From contig JAAVTG010000724.1 in NCBI GenBank assembly GCA_011947345.1, forward strand, positions 1-46,083: a stretch of 46,083 bases of DNA, given 5' to 3'. Shown piece by piece: positions 1-10,100 of the stretch. This stretch comes from Phytophthora quininea. Lineage: Eukaryota; Oomycota; Peronosporomycetes; Peronosporales; Peronosporaceae. A program made the translations under genes and the position numbers. Position 1 is the first letter of the stretch. Each line of letters begins with the position of its first letter. The notes under the pieces were generated by a model. That model had not been told where the DNA came from and did not search any database. It saw nothing but the letters and a program-made list of their open reading frames with translations.

Positions 1-109
1 ACGGCCATCTTAGGATGAGAACACCGTATCCCGTTCGCTCTGCGAGTTAAGCATCCTCAAGCTCGGGTACTCAGGTGGGTGACCACTGGGAAGTCCGGGT
101 GCTGTCTAC
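1..109 (+). rRNA. 5S rRNA, unit 1 (5' cut by window edge, with deletions)
   Basis: This copy begins at nucleotide 5 of the gene. Compared with the other eleven it lacks one A near gene nt 49-50, three bases of the GGTAGTACT stretch near nt 73-76, and one G of the GGGG run near nt 96-99. The first two losses fall in the regions that hold the pol III internal control elements, so if real this copy would be defective. Sequence-edge error is equally possible. Confidence 0.85.
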
Positions 110-539
110 CTTTGCCACCGCTACCTCGATCTTTTGCCGAGTCCGAGGCCGAGGCCGAGGCCGAGTTGCCGCCTTCGCCAAGCAGCCAACTTCACATGCC
201 CACAGCTCGCGCGCTGGTGTGGCTGGTTTGGTTGGGCTGCCGCCGACGCGCGCGCTGCACTCGTCTCGACGCGTAGATGCGTTTTGCGCCCTCAAACGTC
301 CAAATCGGACACGTACAGCCTCCAGGACGGGCGGCTGAAGTTGGCGCTTCGAAGCCCGCGCGGAGCAGGTCGGTCGAGCTGGACCGGGTCATGTCGCAGG
401 TCAGTCGCCATCCAGCGACCGCGCGGACCTCTGCCAGCGCACTGGTAGTCGTGGCCAAGCACCGCTACGGGTCTACGGGTCTACTGACTCTTGGGTCATG
501 TGGTCAGCCAGCGGACCGCGTGGACCAGCATAGACCTCC

Positions 540-656
540 GTAGACGGCCATCTTAGGATGAGAACACCGTATCCCGTTCGCTCTGCGAAGTTAAGCATCC
601 TCAAGCTCGGGTAGTACTCAGGTGGGTGACCACTGGGGAAGTCGGGTGCTGTCTAC
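540..656 (+). rRNA. 5S rRNA, unit 2
   Basis: This copy is 117 nt because it lacks one C of the CC at gene nt 104-105 (GTCGGG instead of GTCCGGG). The terminal stem GTAGAC/GTCTAC is intact. It is followed directly by a T4 run (TACCTTTTGCC), a minimal pol III terminator that most other copies lack at this place. Confidence 0.95.
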
Positions 657-1085
657 CTTTTGCCACCGCTACCTCGATCTTTTGCCGAGTCCGAGGCCGA
701 GGCCGAGGCCGAGTTGCCGCCTTCGCCAAGCAGCCAACTTCACATGCCCACAGCTCGCGCGCTGGTGTGGCTGGTTTGGTTGGGCTGCCGCCGACGCGCG
801 CTGCACTCGTCTCGACGCGTAGATGCGTTTTGCGCCCTCAAACGTCCAAATCGGACACGTACAGCCTCCAGGACGGGCGGCTGAAGTTGGCGCTTCGAAG
901 CCCGCGCGGAGCAGGTCGGTCGAGCTGGACCGGGTCATGTCGCAGGTCAGTCGCCATCCAGCGACCGCGCGGACCTCTGCCAGCGCACTGGTAGTCGTGG
1001 CCAAGCACCGCTACGGGTCTACGGGTCTACTGACTCTTGGGTCATGTGGTCAGCCAGCGGACCGCGTGGACCAGCATAGACCTCC
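657..1085 (+). repeat. 5S intergenic spacer (representative)
   Basis: The spacer is GC-rich and conserved across units. In order it holds the T3/T4 run; a second T-run in GATCTTTTGCC; a hexamer microsatellite (GGCCGA, 2-3 copies, variable between units); a GC-rich middle with GACGCGCGC runs; GATGCGTTTTGCGCC; and, near its end, the duplicated CTACGGGTCTACGGGTCTAC. The gene is preceded by CATAGACCTCCGTAGAC, in which TAGAC occurs twice. I found no tRNA, spliced-leader or U6-like motif. ORFs of 64-124 codons in several frames exist only because the region is GC-rich and repeated. Confidence 0.85.
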
Positions 1086-1203
1086 GTAGACGGCCATCTT
1101 AGGATGAGAACACCGTATCCCGTTCGCTCTGCGAAGTTAAGCATCCTCAAGCTCGGGTAGTACTCAGGTGGGTGACCACTGGGGAAGTCCGGGTGCTGTC
1201 TAC
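1086..1203 (+). rRNA. 5S rRNA, unit 3 (reference copy)
   Basis: This 118-nt gene encodes the small RNA of the large ribosomal subunit and is transcribed by RNA polymerase III. Ends were set by the perfect helix I: GTAGAC (nt 1-6) pairs with GTCTAC (nt 113-118). Helix II is visible as CTTAGGATG (nt 13-21) against CATCCTCAAG (nt 57-66). The internal promoter is recognisable: AAGTTAAGCATCC (about nt 49-61) fits the box A region and GTAGTACTCAGGTGGGTGACC is the box C-like block, here nt 72-92. The start resembles the usual eukaryotic GNCTACGGCCAT. Only T3 follows the gene; the first T4 is about 16 nt downstream because this unit's spacer has lost 6 bp (GCTACC). The mature ends are inferred from the stem, not measured. 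Confidence 0.97.
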
Positions 1204-1625
1204 CTTTGCCACCTCGATCTTTTGCCGAGTCCGAGGCCGAGGCCGAGGCCGAGTTGCCGCCTTCGCCAAGCAGCCAACTTCACATGCCCACAGCTCGCGC
1301 GCTGGTGTGGCTGGTTTGGTTGGGCTGCCGCCGACGCGCGCTGCACTCGTCTCGACGCGTAGATGCGTTTTGCGCCCTCAAACGTCCAAATCGGACACGT
1401 ACAGCCTCCAGGACGGGCGGCTGAAGTTGGCGCTTCGAAGCCCGCGCGGAGCAGGTCGGTCGAGCTGGACCGGGTCATGTCGCAGGTCAGTCGCCATCCA
1501 GCGACCGCGCGGACCTCTGCCAGCGCACTGGTAGTCGTGGCCAAGCACCGCTACGGGTCTACGGGTCTACTGACTCTTGGGTCATGTGGTCAGCCAGCGG
1601 ACCGCGTGGACCAGCATAGACCTCC

Positions 1626-1743
1626 GTAGACGGCCATCTTAGGATGAGAACACCGTATCCCGTTCGCTCTGCGAAGTTAAGCATCCTCAAGCTCGGGTAG
1701 TACTCAGGTGGGTGACCACTGGGGAAGTCCGGGTGCTGTCTAC
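1626..1743 (+). rRNA. 5S rRNA, unit 4
   Basis: The 118-nt sequence is identical to unit 3. T3 follows directly, and the first T4 is in CGATCTTTTGCC about 20 nt downstream. The spacer carries a variant GGCCGA run (GGCCGAGCCGAG). Confidence 0.97.
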
Positions 1744-2170
1744 CTTTGCCACCGCTACCTCGATCTTTTGCCGAGTCCGAGGCCGAGGCCGAGCCGAGTT
1801 GCCGCCTTCGCCAAGCAGCCAACTTCACATGCCCACAGCTCGCGCGCTGGTGTGGCTGGTTTGGTTGGGCTGCCGCCGACGCGCGCTGCACTCGTCTCGA
1901 CGCGTAGATGCGTTTTGCGCCCTCAAACGTCCAAATCGGACACGTACAGCCTCCAGGACGGGCGGCTGAAGTTGGCGCTTCGAAGCCCGCGCGGAGCAGG
2001 TCGGTCGAGCTGGACCGGGTCATGTCGCAGGTCAGTCGCCATCCAGCGACCGCGCGGACCTCTGCCAGCGCACTGGTAGTCGTGGCCAAGCACCGCTACG
2101 GGTCTACGGGTCTACTGACTCTTGGGTCATGTGGTCAGCCAGCGGACCGCGTGGACCAGCATAGACCTCC

Positions 2171-2288
2171 GTAGACGGCCATCTTAGGATGAGAACACCG
2201 TATCCCGTTCGCTCTGCGAAGTTAAGCATCCTCAAGCTCGGGTAGTACTCAGGTGGGTGACCACTGGGGAAGTCCGGGTGCTGTCTAC
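2171..2288 (+). rRNA. 5S rRNA, unit 5
   Basis: The 118-nt sequence is identical to unit 3, with T3 directly after the gene and T4 about 20 nt later. Its spacer has the longer GACGCGCGCGCTG form also seen in units 1, 7, 8, 11 and 12. Confidence 0.97.
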
Positions 2289-2718
2289 CTTTGCCACCGC
2301 TACCTCGATCTTTTGCCGAGTCCGAGGCCGAGGCCGAGGCCGAGTTGCCGCCTTCGCCAAGCAGCCAACTTCACATGCCCACAGCTCGCGCGCTGGTGTG
2401 GCTGGTTTGGTTGGGCTGCCGCCGACGCGCGCGCTGCACTCGTCTCGACGCGTAGATGCGTTTTGCGCCCTCAAACGTCCAAATCGGACACGTACAGCCT
2501 CCAGGACGGGCGGCTGAAGTTGGCGCTTCGAAGCCCGCGCGGAGCAGGTCGGTCGAGCTGGACCGGGTCATGTCGCAGGTCAGTCGCCATCCAGCGACCG
2601 CGCGGACCTCTGCCAGCGCACTGGTAGTCGTGGCCAAGCACCGCTACGGGTCTACGGGTCTACTGACTCTTGGGTCATGTGGTCAGCCAGCGGACCGCGT
2701 GGACCAGCATAGACCTCC

Positions 2719-2836
2719 GTAGACGGCCATCTTAGGATGAGAACACCGTATCCCGTTCGCTCTGCGAAGTTAAGCATCCTCAAGCTCGGGTAGTACTCAG
2801 GTGGGTGACCACTGGGGAAGTCCGGGTGCTGTCTAC
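2719..2836 (+). rRNA. 5S rRNA, unit 6
   Basis: The 118-nt sequence is identical to unit 3. Like units 2 and 10 it has T4 directly after the gene (TACCTTTTGCC) and a second T4 about 21 nt further on, so it has two candidate terminators. Confidence 0.97.
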
Positions 2837-3265
2837 CTTTTGCCACCGCTACCTCGATCTTTTGCCGAGTCCGAGGCCGAGGCCGAGGCCGAGTTGCCGC
2901 CTTCGCCAAGCAGCCAACTTCACATGCCCACAGCTCGCGCGCTGGTGTGGCTGGTTTGGTTGGGCTGCCGCCGACGCGCGCTGCACTCGTCTCGACGCGT
3001 AGATGCGTTTTGCGCCCTCAAACGTCCAAATCGGACACGTACAGCCTCCAGGACGGGCGGCTGAAGTTGGCGCTTCGAAGCCCGCGCGGAGCAGGTCGGT
3101 CGAGCTGGACCGGGTCATGTCGCAGGTCAGTCGCCATCCAGCGACCGCGCGGACCTCTGCCAGCGCACTGGTAGTCGTGGCCAAGCACCGCTACGGGTCT
3201 ACGGGTCTACTGACTCTTGGGTCATGTGGTCAGCCAGCGGACCGCGTGGACCAGCATAGACCTCC

Positions 3266-3383
3266 GTAGACGGCCATCTTAGGATGAGAACACCGTATCC
3301 CGTTCGCTCTGCGAAGTTAAGCATCCTCAAGCTCGGGTAGTACTCAGGTGGGTGACCACTGGGGAAGTCCGGGTGCTGTCTAC
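3266..3383 (+). rRNA. 5S rRNA, unit 7
   Basis: The 118-nt sequence is identical to unit 3. Both usual terminator positions are T3 (TACCTTTGCC and GATCTTTGCC); the first T4 is at 3552-3555, about 169 nt past the gene. The spacer has the variant GGCCGAGCCGAG run and lacks one GC pair in GCTCGCGCTGG. Confidence 0.97.
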
Positions 3384-3809
3384 CTTTGCCACCGCTACCT
3401 CGATCTTTGCCGAGTCCGAGGCCGAGGCCGAGCCGAGTTGCCGCCTTCGCCAAGCAGCCAACTTCACATGCCCACAGCTCGCGCTGGTGTGGCTGGTTTG
3501 GTTGGGCTGCCGCCGACGCGCGCGCTGCACTCGTCTCGACGCGTAGATGCGTTTTGCGCCCTCAAACGTCCAAATCGGACACGTACAGCCTCCAGGACGG
3601 GCGGCTGAAGTTGGCGCTTCGAAGCCCGCGCGGAGCAGGTCGGTCGAGCTGGACCGGGTCATGTCGCAGGTCAGTCGCCATCCAGCGACCGCGCGGACCT
3701 CTGCCAGCGCACTGGTAGTCGTGGCCAAGCACCGCTACGGGTCTACGGGTCTACTGACTCTTGGGTCATGTGGTCAGCCAGCGGACCGCGTGGACCAGCA
3801 TAGACCTCC

Positions 3810-3927
3810 GTAGACGGCCATCTTAGGATGAGAACACCGTATCCCGTTCGCTCTGCGAAGTTAAGCATCCTCAAGCTCGGGTAGTACTCAGGTGGGTGAC
3901 CACTGGGGAAGTCCGGGTGCTGTCTAC
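3810..3927 (+). rRNA. 5S rRNA, unit 8
   Basis: The 118-nt sequence is identical to unit 3, with T3 directly after the gene and T4 about 20 nt later. Its spacer lacks one C (GCACTGTCTCG instead of GCACTCGTCTCG). Confidence 0.97.
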
Positions 3928-4356
3928 CTTTGCCACCGCTACCTCGATCTTTTGCCGAGTCCGAGGCCGAGGCCGAGGCCGAGTTGCCGCCTTCGCCAAG
4001 CAGCCAACTTCACATGCCCACAGCTCGCGCGCTGGTGTGGCTGGTTTGGTTGGGCTGCCGCCGACGCGCGCGCTGCACTGTCTCGACGCGTAGATGCGTT
4101 TTGCGCCCTCAAACGTCCAAATCGGACACGTACAGCCTCCAGGACGGGCGGCTGAAGTTGGCGCTTCGAAGCCCGCGCGGAGCAGGTCGGTCGAGCTGGA
4201 CCGGGTCATGTCGCAGGTCAGTCGCCATCCAGCGACCGCGCGGACCTCTGCCAGCGCACTGGTAGTCGTGGCCAAGCACCGCTACGGGTCTACGGGTCTA
4301 CTGACTCTTGGGTCATGTGGTCAGCCAGCGGACCGCGTGGACCAGCATAGACCTCC

Positions 4357-4474
4357 GTAGACGGCCATCTTAGGATGAGAACACCGTATCCCGTTCGCTC
4401 TGCGAAGTTAAGCATCCTCAAGCTCGGGTAGTACTCAGGTGGGTGACCACTGGGGAAGTCCGGGTGCTGTCTAC
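4357..4474 (+). rRNA. 5S rRNA, unit 9
   Basis: The 118-nt sequence is identical to unit 3, with T3 directly after the gene and T4 about 20 nt downstream in GATCTTTTGCC. Confidence 0.97.
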
Positions 4475-4902
4475 CTTTGCCACCGCTACCTCGATCTTTT
4501 GCCGAGTCCGAGGCCGAGGCCGAGGCCGAGTTGCCGCCTTCGCCAAGCAGCCAACTTCACATGCCCACAGCTCGCGCGCTGGTGTGGCTGGTTTGGTTGG
4601 GCTGCCGCCGACGCGCGCTGCACTCGTCTCGACGCGTAGATGCGTTTTGCGCCCTCAAACGTCCAAATCGGACACGTACAGCCTCCAGGACGGGCGGCTG
4701 AAGTTGGCGCTTCGAAGCCCGCGCGGAGCAGGTCGGTCGAGCTGGACCGGGTCATGTCGCAGGTCAGTCGCCATCCAGCGACCGCGCGGACCTCTGCCAG
4801 CGCACTGGTAGTCGTGGCCAAGCACCGCTACGGGTCTACGGGTCTACTGACTCTTGGGTCATGTGGTCAGCCAGCGGACCGCGTGGACCAGCATAGACCT
4901 CC

Positions 4903-5020
4903 GTAGACGGCCATCTTAGGATGAGAACACCGTATCCCGTTCGCTCTGCGAAGTTAAGCATCCTCAAGCTCGGGTAGTACTCAGGTGGGTGACCACTGGG
5001 GAAGTCCGGGTGCTGTCTAC
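4903..5020 (+). rRNA. 5S rRNA, unit 10
   Basis: The 118-nt sequence is identical to unit 3. T4 follows directly (TACCTTTTGCC), with a second T4 about 21 nt later, as in unit 6. The neighbouring spacer also matches that of unit 6, which suggests recent copying within the array. Confidence 0.97.
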
Positions 5021-5449
5021 CTTTTGCCACCGCTACCTCGATCTTTTGCCGAGTCCGAGGCCGAGGCCGAGGCCGAGTTGCCGCCTTCGCCAAGCAGCCA
5101 ACTTCACATGCCCACAGCTCGCGCGCTGGTGTGGCTGGTTTGGTTGGGCTGCCGCCGACGCGCGCTGCACTCGTCTCGACGCGTAGATGCGTTTTGCGCC
5201 CTCAAACGTCCAAATCGGACACGTACAGCCTCCAGGACGGGCGGCTGAAGTTGGCGCTTCGAAGCCCGCGCGGAGCAGGTCGGTCGAGCTGGACCGGGTC
5301 ATGTCGCAGGTCAGTCGCCATCCAGCGACCGCGCGGACCTCTGCCAGCGCACTGGTAGTCGTGGCCAAGCACCGCTACGGGTCTACGGGTCTACTGACTC
5401 TTGGGTCATGTGGTCAGCCAGCGGACCGCGTGGACCAGCATAGACCTCC

Positions 5450-5567
5450 GTAGACGGCCATCTTAGGATGAGAACACCGTATCCCGTTCGCTCTGCGAAG
5501 TTAAGCATCCTCAAGCTCGGGTAGTACTCAGGTGGGTGACCACTGGGGAAGTCCGGGTGCTGTCTAC
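5450..5567 (+). rRNA. 5S rRNA, unit 11
   Basis: The 118-nt sequence is identical to unit 3, with T3 then T4 downstream. The spacer has a private substitution (GTGTGGTTGG instead of GTGTGGCTGG) and lacks a GC pair in GCTCGCGCTGG. Confidence 0.97.
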
Positions 5568-5995
5568 CTTTGCCACCGCTACCTCGATCTTTTGCCGAGT
5601 CCGAGGCCGAGGCCGAGGCCGAGTTGCCGCCTTCGCCAAGCAGCCAACTTCACATGCCCACAGCTCGCGCTGGTGTGGTTGGTTTGGTTGGGCTGCCGCC
5701 GACGCGCGCGCTGCACTCGTCTCGACGCGTAGATGCGTTTTGCGCCCTCAAACGTCCAAATCGGACACGTACAGCCTCCAGGACGGGCGGCTGAAGTTGG
5801 CGCTTCGAAGCCCGCGCGGAGCAGGTCGGTCGAGCTGGACCGGGTCATGTCGCAGGTCAGTCGCCATCCAGCGACCGCGCGGACCTCTGCCAGCGCACTG
5901 GTAGTCGTGGCCAAGCACCGCTACGGGTCTACGGGTCTACTGACTCTTGGGTCATGTGGTCAGCCAGCGGACCGCGTGGACCAGCATAGACCTCC

Positions 5996-6113
5996 GTAGA
6001 CGGCCATCTTAGGATGAGAACACCGTATCCCGTTCGCTCTGCGAAGTTAAGCATCCTCAAGCTCGGGTAGTACTCAGGTGGGTGACCACTGGGGAAGTCC
6101 GGGTGCTGTCTAC
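5996..6113 (+). rRNA. 5S rRNA, unit 12 (last before the subtelomere)
   Basis: The 118-nt sequence is identical to unit 3. Both usual terminator positions have only T3, as in unit 7. Its spacer also lost a C in GAGTCGAGGCC and another in AACGTCAAATCG. The spacer ends early at 6498 in CTTGGGTC, where complete spacers continue ATGTGGTCAGCC, because a subtelomeric cassette begins there. Confidence 0.97.
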
Positions 6114-6498
6114 CTTTGCCACCGCTACCTCGATCTTTGCCGAGTCGAGGCCGAGGCCGAGGCCGAGTTGCCGCCTTCGCCAAGCAGCCAACTTCACATG
6201 CCCACAGCTCGCGCGCTGGTGTGGCTGGTTTGGTTGGGCTGCCGCCGACGCGCGCGCTGCACTCGTCTCGACGCGTAGATGCGTTTTGCGCCCTCAAACG
6301 TCAAATCGGACACGTACAGCCTCCAGGACGGGCGGCTGAAGTTGGCGCTTCGAAGCCCGCGCGGAGCAGGTCGGTCGAGCTGGACCGGGTCATGTCGCAG
6401 GTCAGTCGCCATCCAGCGACCGCGCGGACCTCTGCCAGCGCACTGGTAGTCGTGGCCAAGCACCGCTACGGGTCTACGGGTCTACTGACTCTTGGGTC

Positions 6499-6694
6499 TA
6501 TATATATATGGTCGGCGCTACATATGTATCGCACTAAAATGACGTCGCGTTATGGGCTCTATTTTGGGCTTTTGCTGCTGTTTATTCCTGTAGCGCGCTG
6601 CTTTTTAGCGCCCAAATGAGTACTGCTCGATACACTATTTTCGGTTATCAGACGATACTGACGGTAATACGGATCACAGCATAATGAAACTAAG
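6499..6694. repeat. Conserved TA-tract head module (representative, cassette 1)
   Basis: This is the most conserved part of all 31 cassettes and always forms their proximal boundary. It starts TATATATATATGGTCGGCGC. A perfect palindrome TACATATGTA lies at 6519-6528 and TGACGTC at 6540-6546. A stem-loop can form from GCGCT (6595-6599) and AGCGC (6607-6611), inside a larger inverted repeat TTTGGGC (6563-6569) / GCCCAAA (6610-6616). On the minus strand the module would be a 3' end: AATAAA (complement of 6581-6586), the stem-loop, then a TA-repeat tail. It may instead hold a TATA-box promoter reading towards the telomere. Function unknown. Confidence 0.8.
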
Positions 6695-6724
6695 TGTAAC
6701 TGGGTTATTCAGTATGGCGAACAG

Positions 6725-7110
6725 GATGGTGATACTCTGAGCGAGCAGAAACAGGCGCATCCGCCAATCAGCGATCCGCAACGATAACAACGGCTGCACT
6801 CCACCGGTTGAGCTGAAAACTTGGGAGACTACGTTTTCATATACGGAGAACATGATGGTGACAGTCCCATGTGACAGAGACAGGCCCGTCACCCAATCAG
6901 CGATCAGGAACGATTGCTGCGGCTGTACATACCGGTTTAGGCTGAAAACGTAGGGGACGACGCTTTCATATACGGGAAGAAGATGGTGATGGTTTGCAGC
7001 GACAGAAACTGGTGCATCGGCCAATGAGCGTTCACACGCCATTGCAGGCATCGTACGCCCGACTCAATCGAAACAGTGAAGAGATATGTTTCGACGCAAG
7101 GTGAACTTGC
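6725..7110. repeat. 129-bp monomer tract, three-monomer form (cassette 1)
   Basis: The motif GATGGTG recurs at 6725, 6854 and 6982 in cassette 1, the last shifted by a 1-base deletion; in cassette 2 it is at 7724, 7853 and 7982, exactly 129 bp apart. Each monomer carries a CCAATCAGCG-like core 39 bp in and a GAAAAC...GAGACTACGTTTTCATA-like 3' part. Monomers within one cassette are clearly diverged, whereas the same monomer in neighbouring cassettes is almost identical. This is a higher-order repeat. Sequence to either side (CAGTATGGCGAACAG before; GCTGGCGGG 129 bp after the last) looks like further, more decayed monomers. Confidence 0.85.
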
Positions 7111-10100
7111 TGGCGGGACTCAACGAAGAACATAATGAAAGTACGTACTTGAGTATGTGATTATGAGACAAATGGTGTGTAAGGTCGAATTATACATAGC
7201 AACTGAATGTGCGTATGTAGGTTTGAATGTTTGTATAGTGCGAGTGTATGCAGCGTATCATTGGAGGTTGGGAAGTCTGTTGTCGAGGGAGAATATGTGT
7301 CGAATAAGCGTGTTGTATCATATATAGATGTGTGTATGGGAACGACAAAAACGTATGTAGACTAGTTACTGAAACGAGGATCAATAATAAGTAGTGGAAA
7401 CAGGTCATGGATGACTATGCGTGCGAGAGTGTTATTTGTTATTGGGAATCGTATGAAGGTGAGTGAGTGTACGTTCGTGTAGAGTAGGAGTAGGTGTCTA
7501 TATATATATGGTCGGCGCTACATATGTATCGCACTAAAATGACGTCGCGTTATGGGCTCTATTTTGGGCTTTTGCTGCTGTTTATTCCTGTAGCGCGCTG
7601 CTTTTAGCGCCCAAATGAGTACTGCTCGATACACTATTTTCGGTTATCAGACGATACTGACGGTAATACGGATCACAGCATAATGAAACTAAGTGTAACT
7701 GGGTTATTCAGTATGGCGAACAGGATGGTGATACTCTGAGCGAGCAGAAACAGGCGCATCCGCCAATCAGCGATCCGCAACGATAACAACGGCTGCACTC
7801 CACCGGTTGAGCTGAAAACTTGGGAGACTACGTTTTCATATACGGAGAACATGATGGTGACAGTCCCATGTGACAGAGACAGGCCCGTCACCCAATCAGC
7901 GATCAGGAACGATTGCTGCGGCTGTACATACCGGTTTAGGCTGAAAACGTAGGGGACGACGCTTTCATATACGGGGAAGAAGATGGTGATGGTTTGCAGC
8001 GACAGAAACTGGTGCATCGGCCAATGAGCGTTCACACACGCCATTGCAGGCATCGTACGCCCGACTCAATCGAAACAGTGAAGAGATATGTTTCGACGCA
8101 AGGTGAACTTGCTGGCGGGACTCAACGAAGAACATAATGAAAGTACGTACTTGAGTATGTGATTATGAGACAAATGGTGTGTAAGGTCGAATTATACATA
8201 GCAACTGAATGTGCGTATGTAGGTTTGAATGTTTGTATAGTGCGAGTGTATGCAGCGTATCATTGGAGGTTGGGAAGTCTGTTGTCGAGGGAGAATATGT
8301 GTCGAATAAGCGTGTTGTATCATATATAGATGTGTGTATGGGAACGACAAAAACGTATGTAGACTAGTTACTGAAACGAGGATCAATAATAAGTAGTGGA
8401 AACAGGTCATGGATGACTATGCGTGCGAGTGTTATTTGTTATTGGGAATCGTATGAAGGTGAGTGAGTGTACGTTCGTGTAGAGTAGGAGTAGGTGTCTA
8501 TATATATATGGTCGGCGCTACATATGTATCGCACTAAAATGACGTCGCGTTATGGGCTCTATTTTGGGCTTTTGCTGCTGTTTATTCCTGTAGCGCGCTG
8601 CTTTTTAGCGCCCAAATGAGTACTGCTCGATACACTATTTTCGGTTATCAGACGATACTGACGGTAATACGGATCACAGCATAATGAAACTAAGTGTAAC
8701 TGGGTTATTCAGTATGGCGAACAGGATGGTGATACTCTGAGCGAGCAGAAACAGGCGCATCCGCCAATCAGCGATCCGCAACGATAACAACGGCTGCACT
8801 CCACCGGTTGAGCTGAAAACTTGGGAGACTACGTTTTCATATACGGAGAACATGATGGTGACAGTCCCATGTGACAGAGACAGGCCCGTCACCCAATCAG
8901 CGATCAGGAACGATTGCTGCGGCTGTACATACCGGTTTAGGCTGAAAACGTAGGGGACGACGCTTTCATATACGGGGAAGAAGATGGTGATGGTTTGCAG
9001 CGACAGAAACTGGTGCATCGGCCAATGAGCGTTCACACACGCCATTGCAGGCATCGTACGCCCGACTCAATCGAAACAGTGAAGAGATATGTTTCGACGC
9101 AAGGTGAACTTGCTGGCGGGACTCAACGAAGAACATAATGAAAGTACGTACTTGAGTATGTGATTATGAGACAAATGGTGTGTAAGGTCGAATTATACAT
9201 AGCAACTGAATGTGCGTATGTAGGTTTGAATGTTTGTATAGTGCGAGTGTATGCAGCGTATCATTGGAGGTTGGGAAGTCTGTTGTCGAGGGAGAATATG
9301 TGTCGAATAAGCGTGTTGTATCATATATAGATGTGTGTATGGGAACGACAAAAACGTATGTAGACTAGTTACTGAAACGAGGATCAATAATAAGTAGTGG
9401 AAACAGGTCATGGATGACTATGCGTGCGAGAGTGTTATTTGTTATTGGGAATCGTATGAAGGTGAGTGAGTGTACGTTCGTGTAGAGTAGGAGTAGGTGT
9501 CTATATATATATGGTCGGCGCTACATATGTATCGCACTAAAATGACGTCGCGTTATGGGCTCTATTTTGGGCTTTTGCTGCTGTTTATTCCTGTAGCGCG
9601 CTGCTTTTAGCGCCCAAATGAGTACTGCTCGATACACTATTTTCGGTTATCAGACGATACTGACGGTAATACGGATCACAGCATAATGAAACTAAGTGTA
9701 ACTGGGTTATTCAGTATGGCGAACAGGATGGTGATACTCTGAGCGAGCAGAAACAGGCGCATCCGCCAATCAGCGATCCGCAACGATAACAACGGCTGCA
9801 CTCCACCGGTTGAGCTGAAAACTTGGGAGACTACGTTTTCATATACGGAGAACATGATGGTGACAGTCCCATGTGACAGAGACAGGCCCGTCACCCAATC
9901 AGCGATCAGGAACGATTGCTGCGGCTGTACATACCGGTTTAGGCTGAAAACGTAGGGGACGACGCTTTCATATACGGGGAAGAAGATGGTGATGGTTTGC
10001 AGCGACAGAAACTGGTGCATCCGCCAATGAGCGTTCACACACGCCATTGCAGGCATCGTACGCCCGACTCAATCGAAACAGTGAAGAGATATGTTTCGAC

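Larger units (their letters stand above)
1..6498 (+). repeat. 5S rDNA tandem array, 12 units of about 546 bp
   Basis: Twelve head-to-tail units; gene starts (first G of GTAGAC) are at 540, 1086, 1626, 2171, 2719, 3266, 3810, 4357, 4903, 5450 and 5996, with unit 1 cut by the window edge. Spacing is 540-548 bp. Each unit is a 118-nt 5S gene and a spacer of about 428 bp that is almost as conserved as the gene, so the array is actively homogenised. Differences are mostly small indels in GC dinucleotide and GGCCGA runs. All genes point towards the telomere. The array stops inside the spacer of unit 12 at 6498, where a subtelomeric cassette begins. Confidence 0.97.

Noticed and set aside
277..543. 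88-codon ORF repeated in every 5S spacer, and overlapping ORFs on both strands
   Set aside because: GC-rich spacer with open frames in several registers. Repetition comes from the rDNA array, and some ORFs run through the 5S gene.
657..1085. Spliced-leader, tRNA or U6 gene linked to 5S, as in some protists
   Set aside because: No tRNA A/B boxes with a cloverleaf, no recognisable spliced-leader exon and no U6 ACAGAGA motif were found in the spacer.
6497..6515. Cassette as a Helitron, because most junctions read TC followed by TATATA
   Set aside because: Five of seven junction kinds have TC, but others have GC or GG; there is no consistent CTRR 3' end and no insertion between A and T. The TC can come from the flanking sequence.
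6948..6958. GGTTTAGG in monomer b as an interstitial telomere repeat
   Set aside because: Only one copy of the motif, and it is one allele of a single-base variant (GGTTTCGG in other cassettes); no tandem TTTAGGG is present.
7673..8053. Recurrent minus-strand 126-codon ORF (and 115-codon versions in long cassettes) as a gene family
   Set aside because: It spans phased 129-bp monomers whose length is a multiple of three. It is repeated only because the cassettes are homogenised, changes extent with monomer number, and is broken by small indels in some units. No known domain is recognisable.
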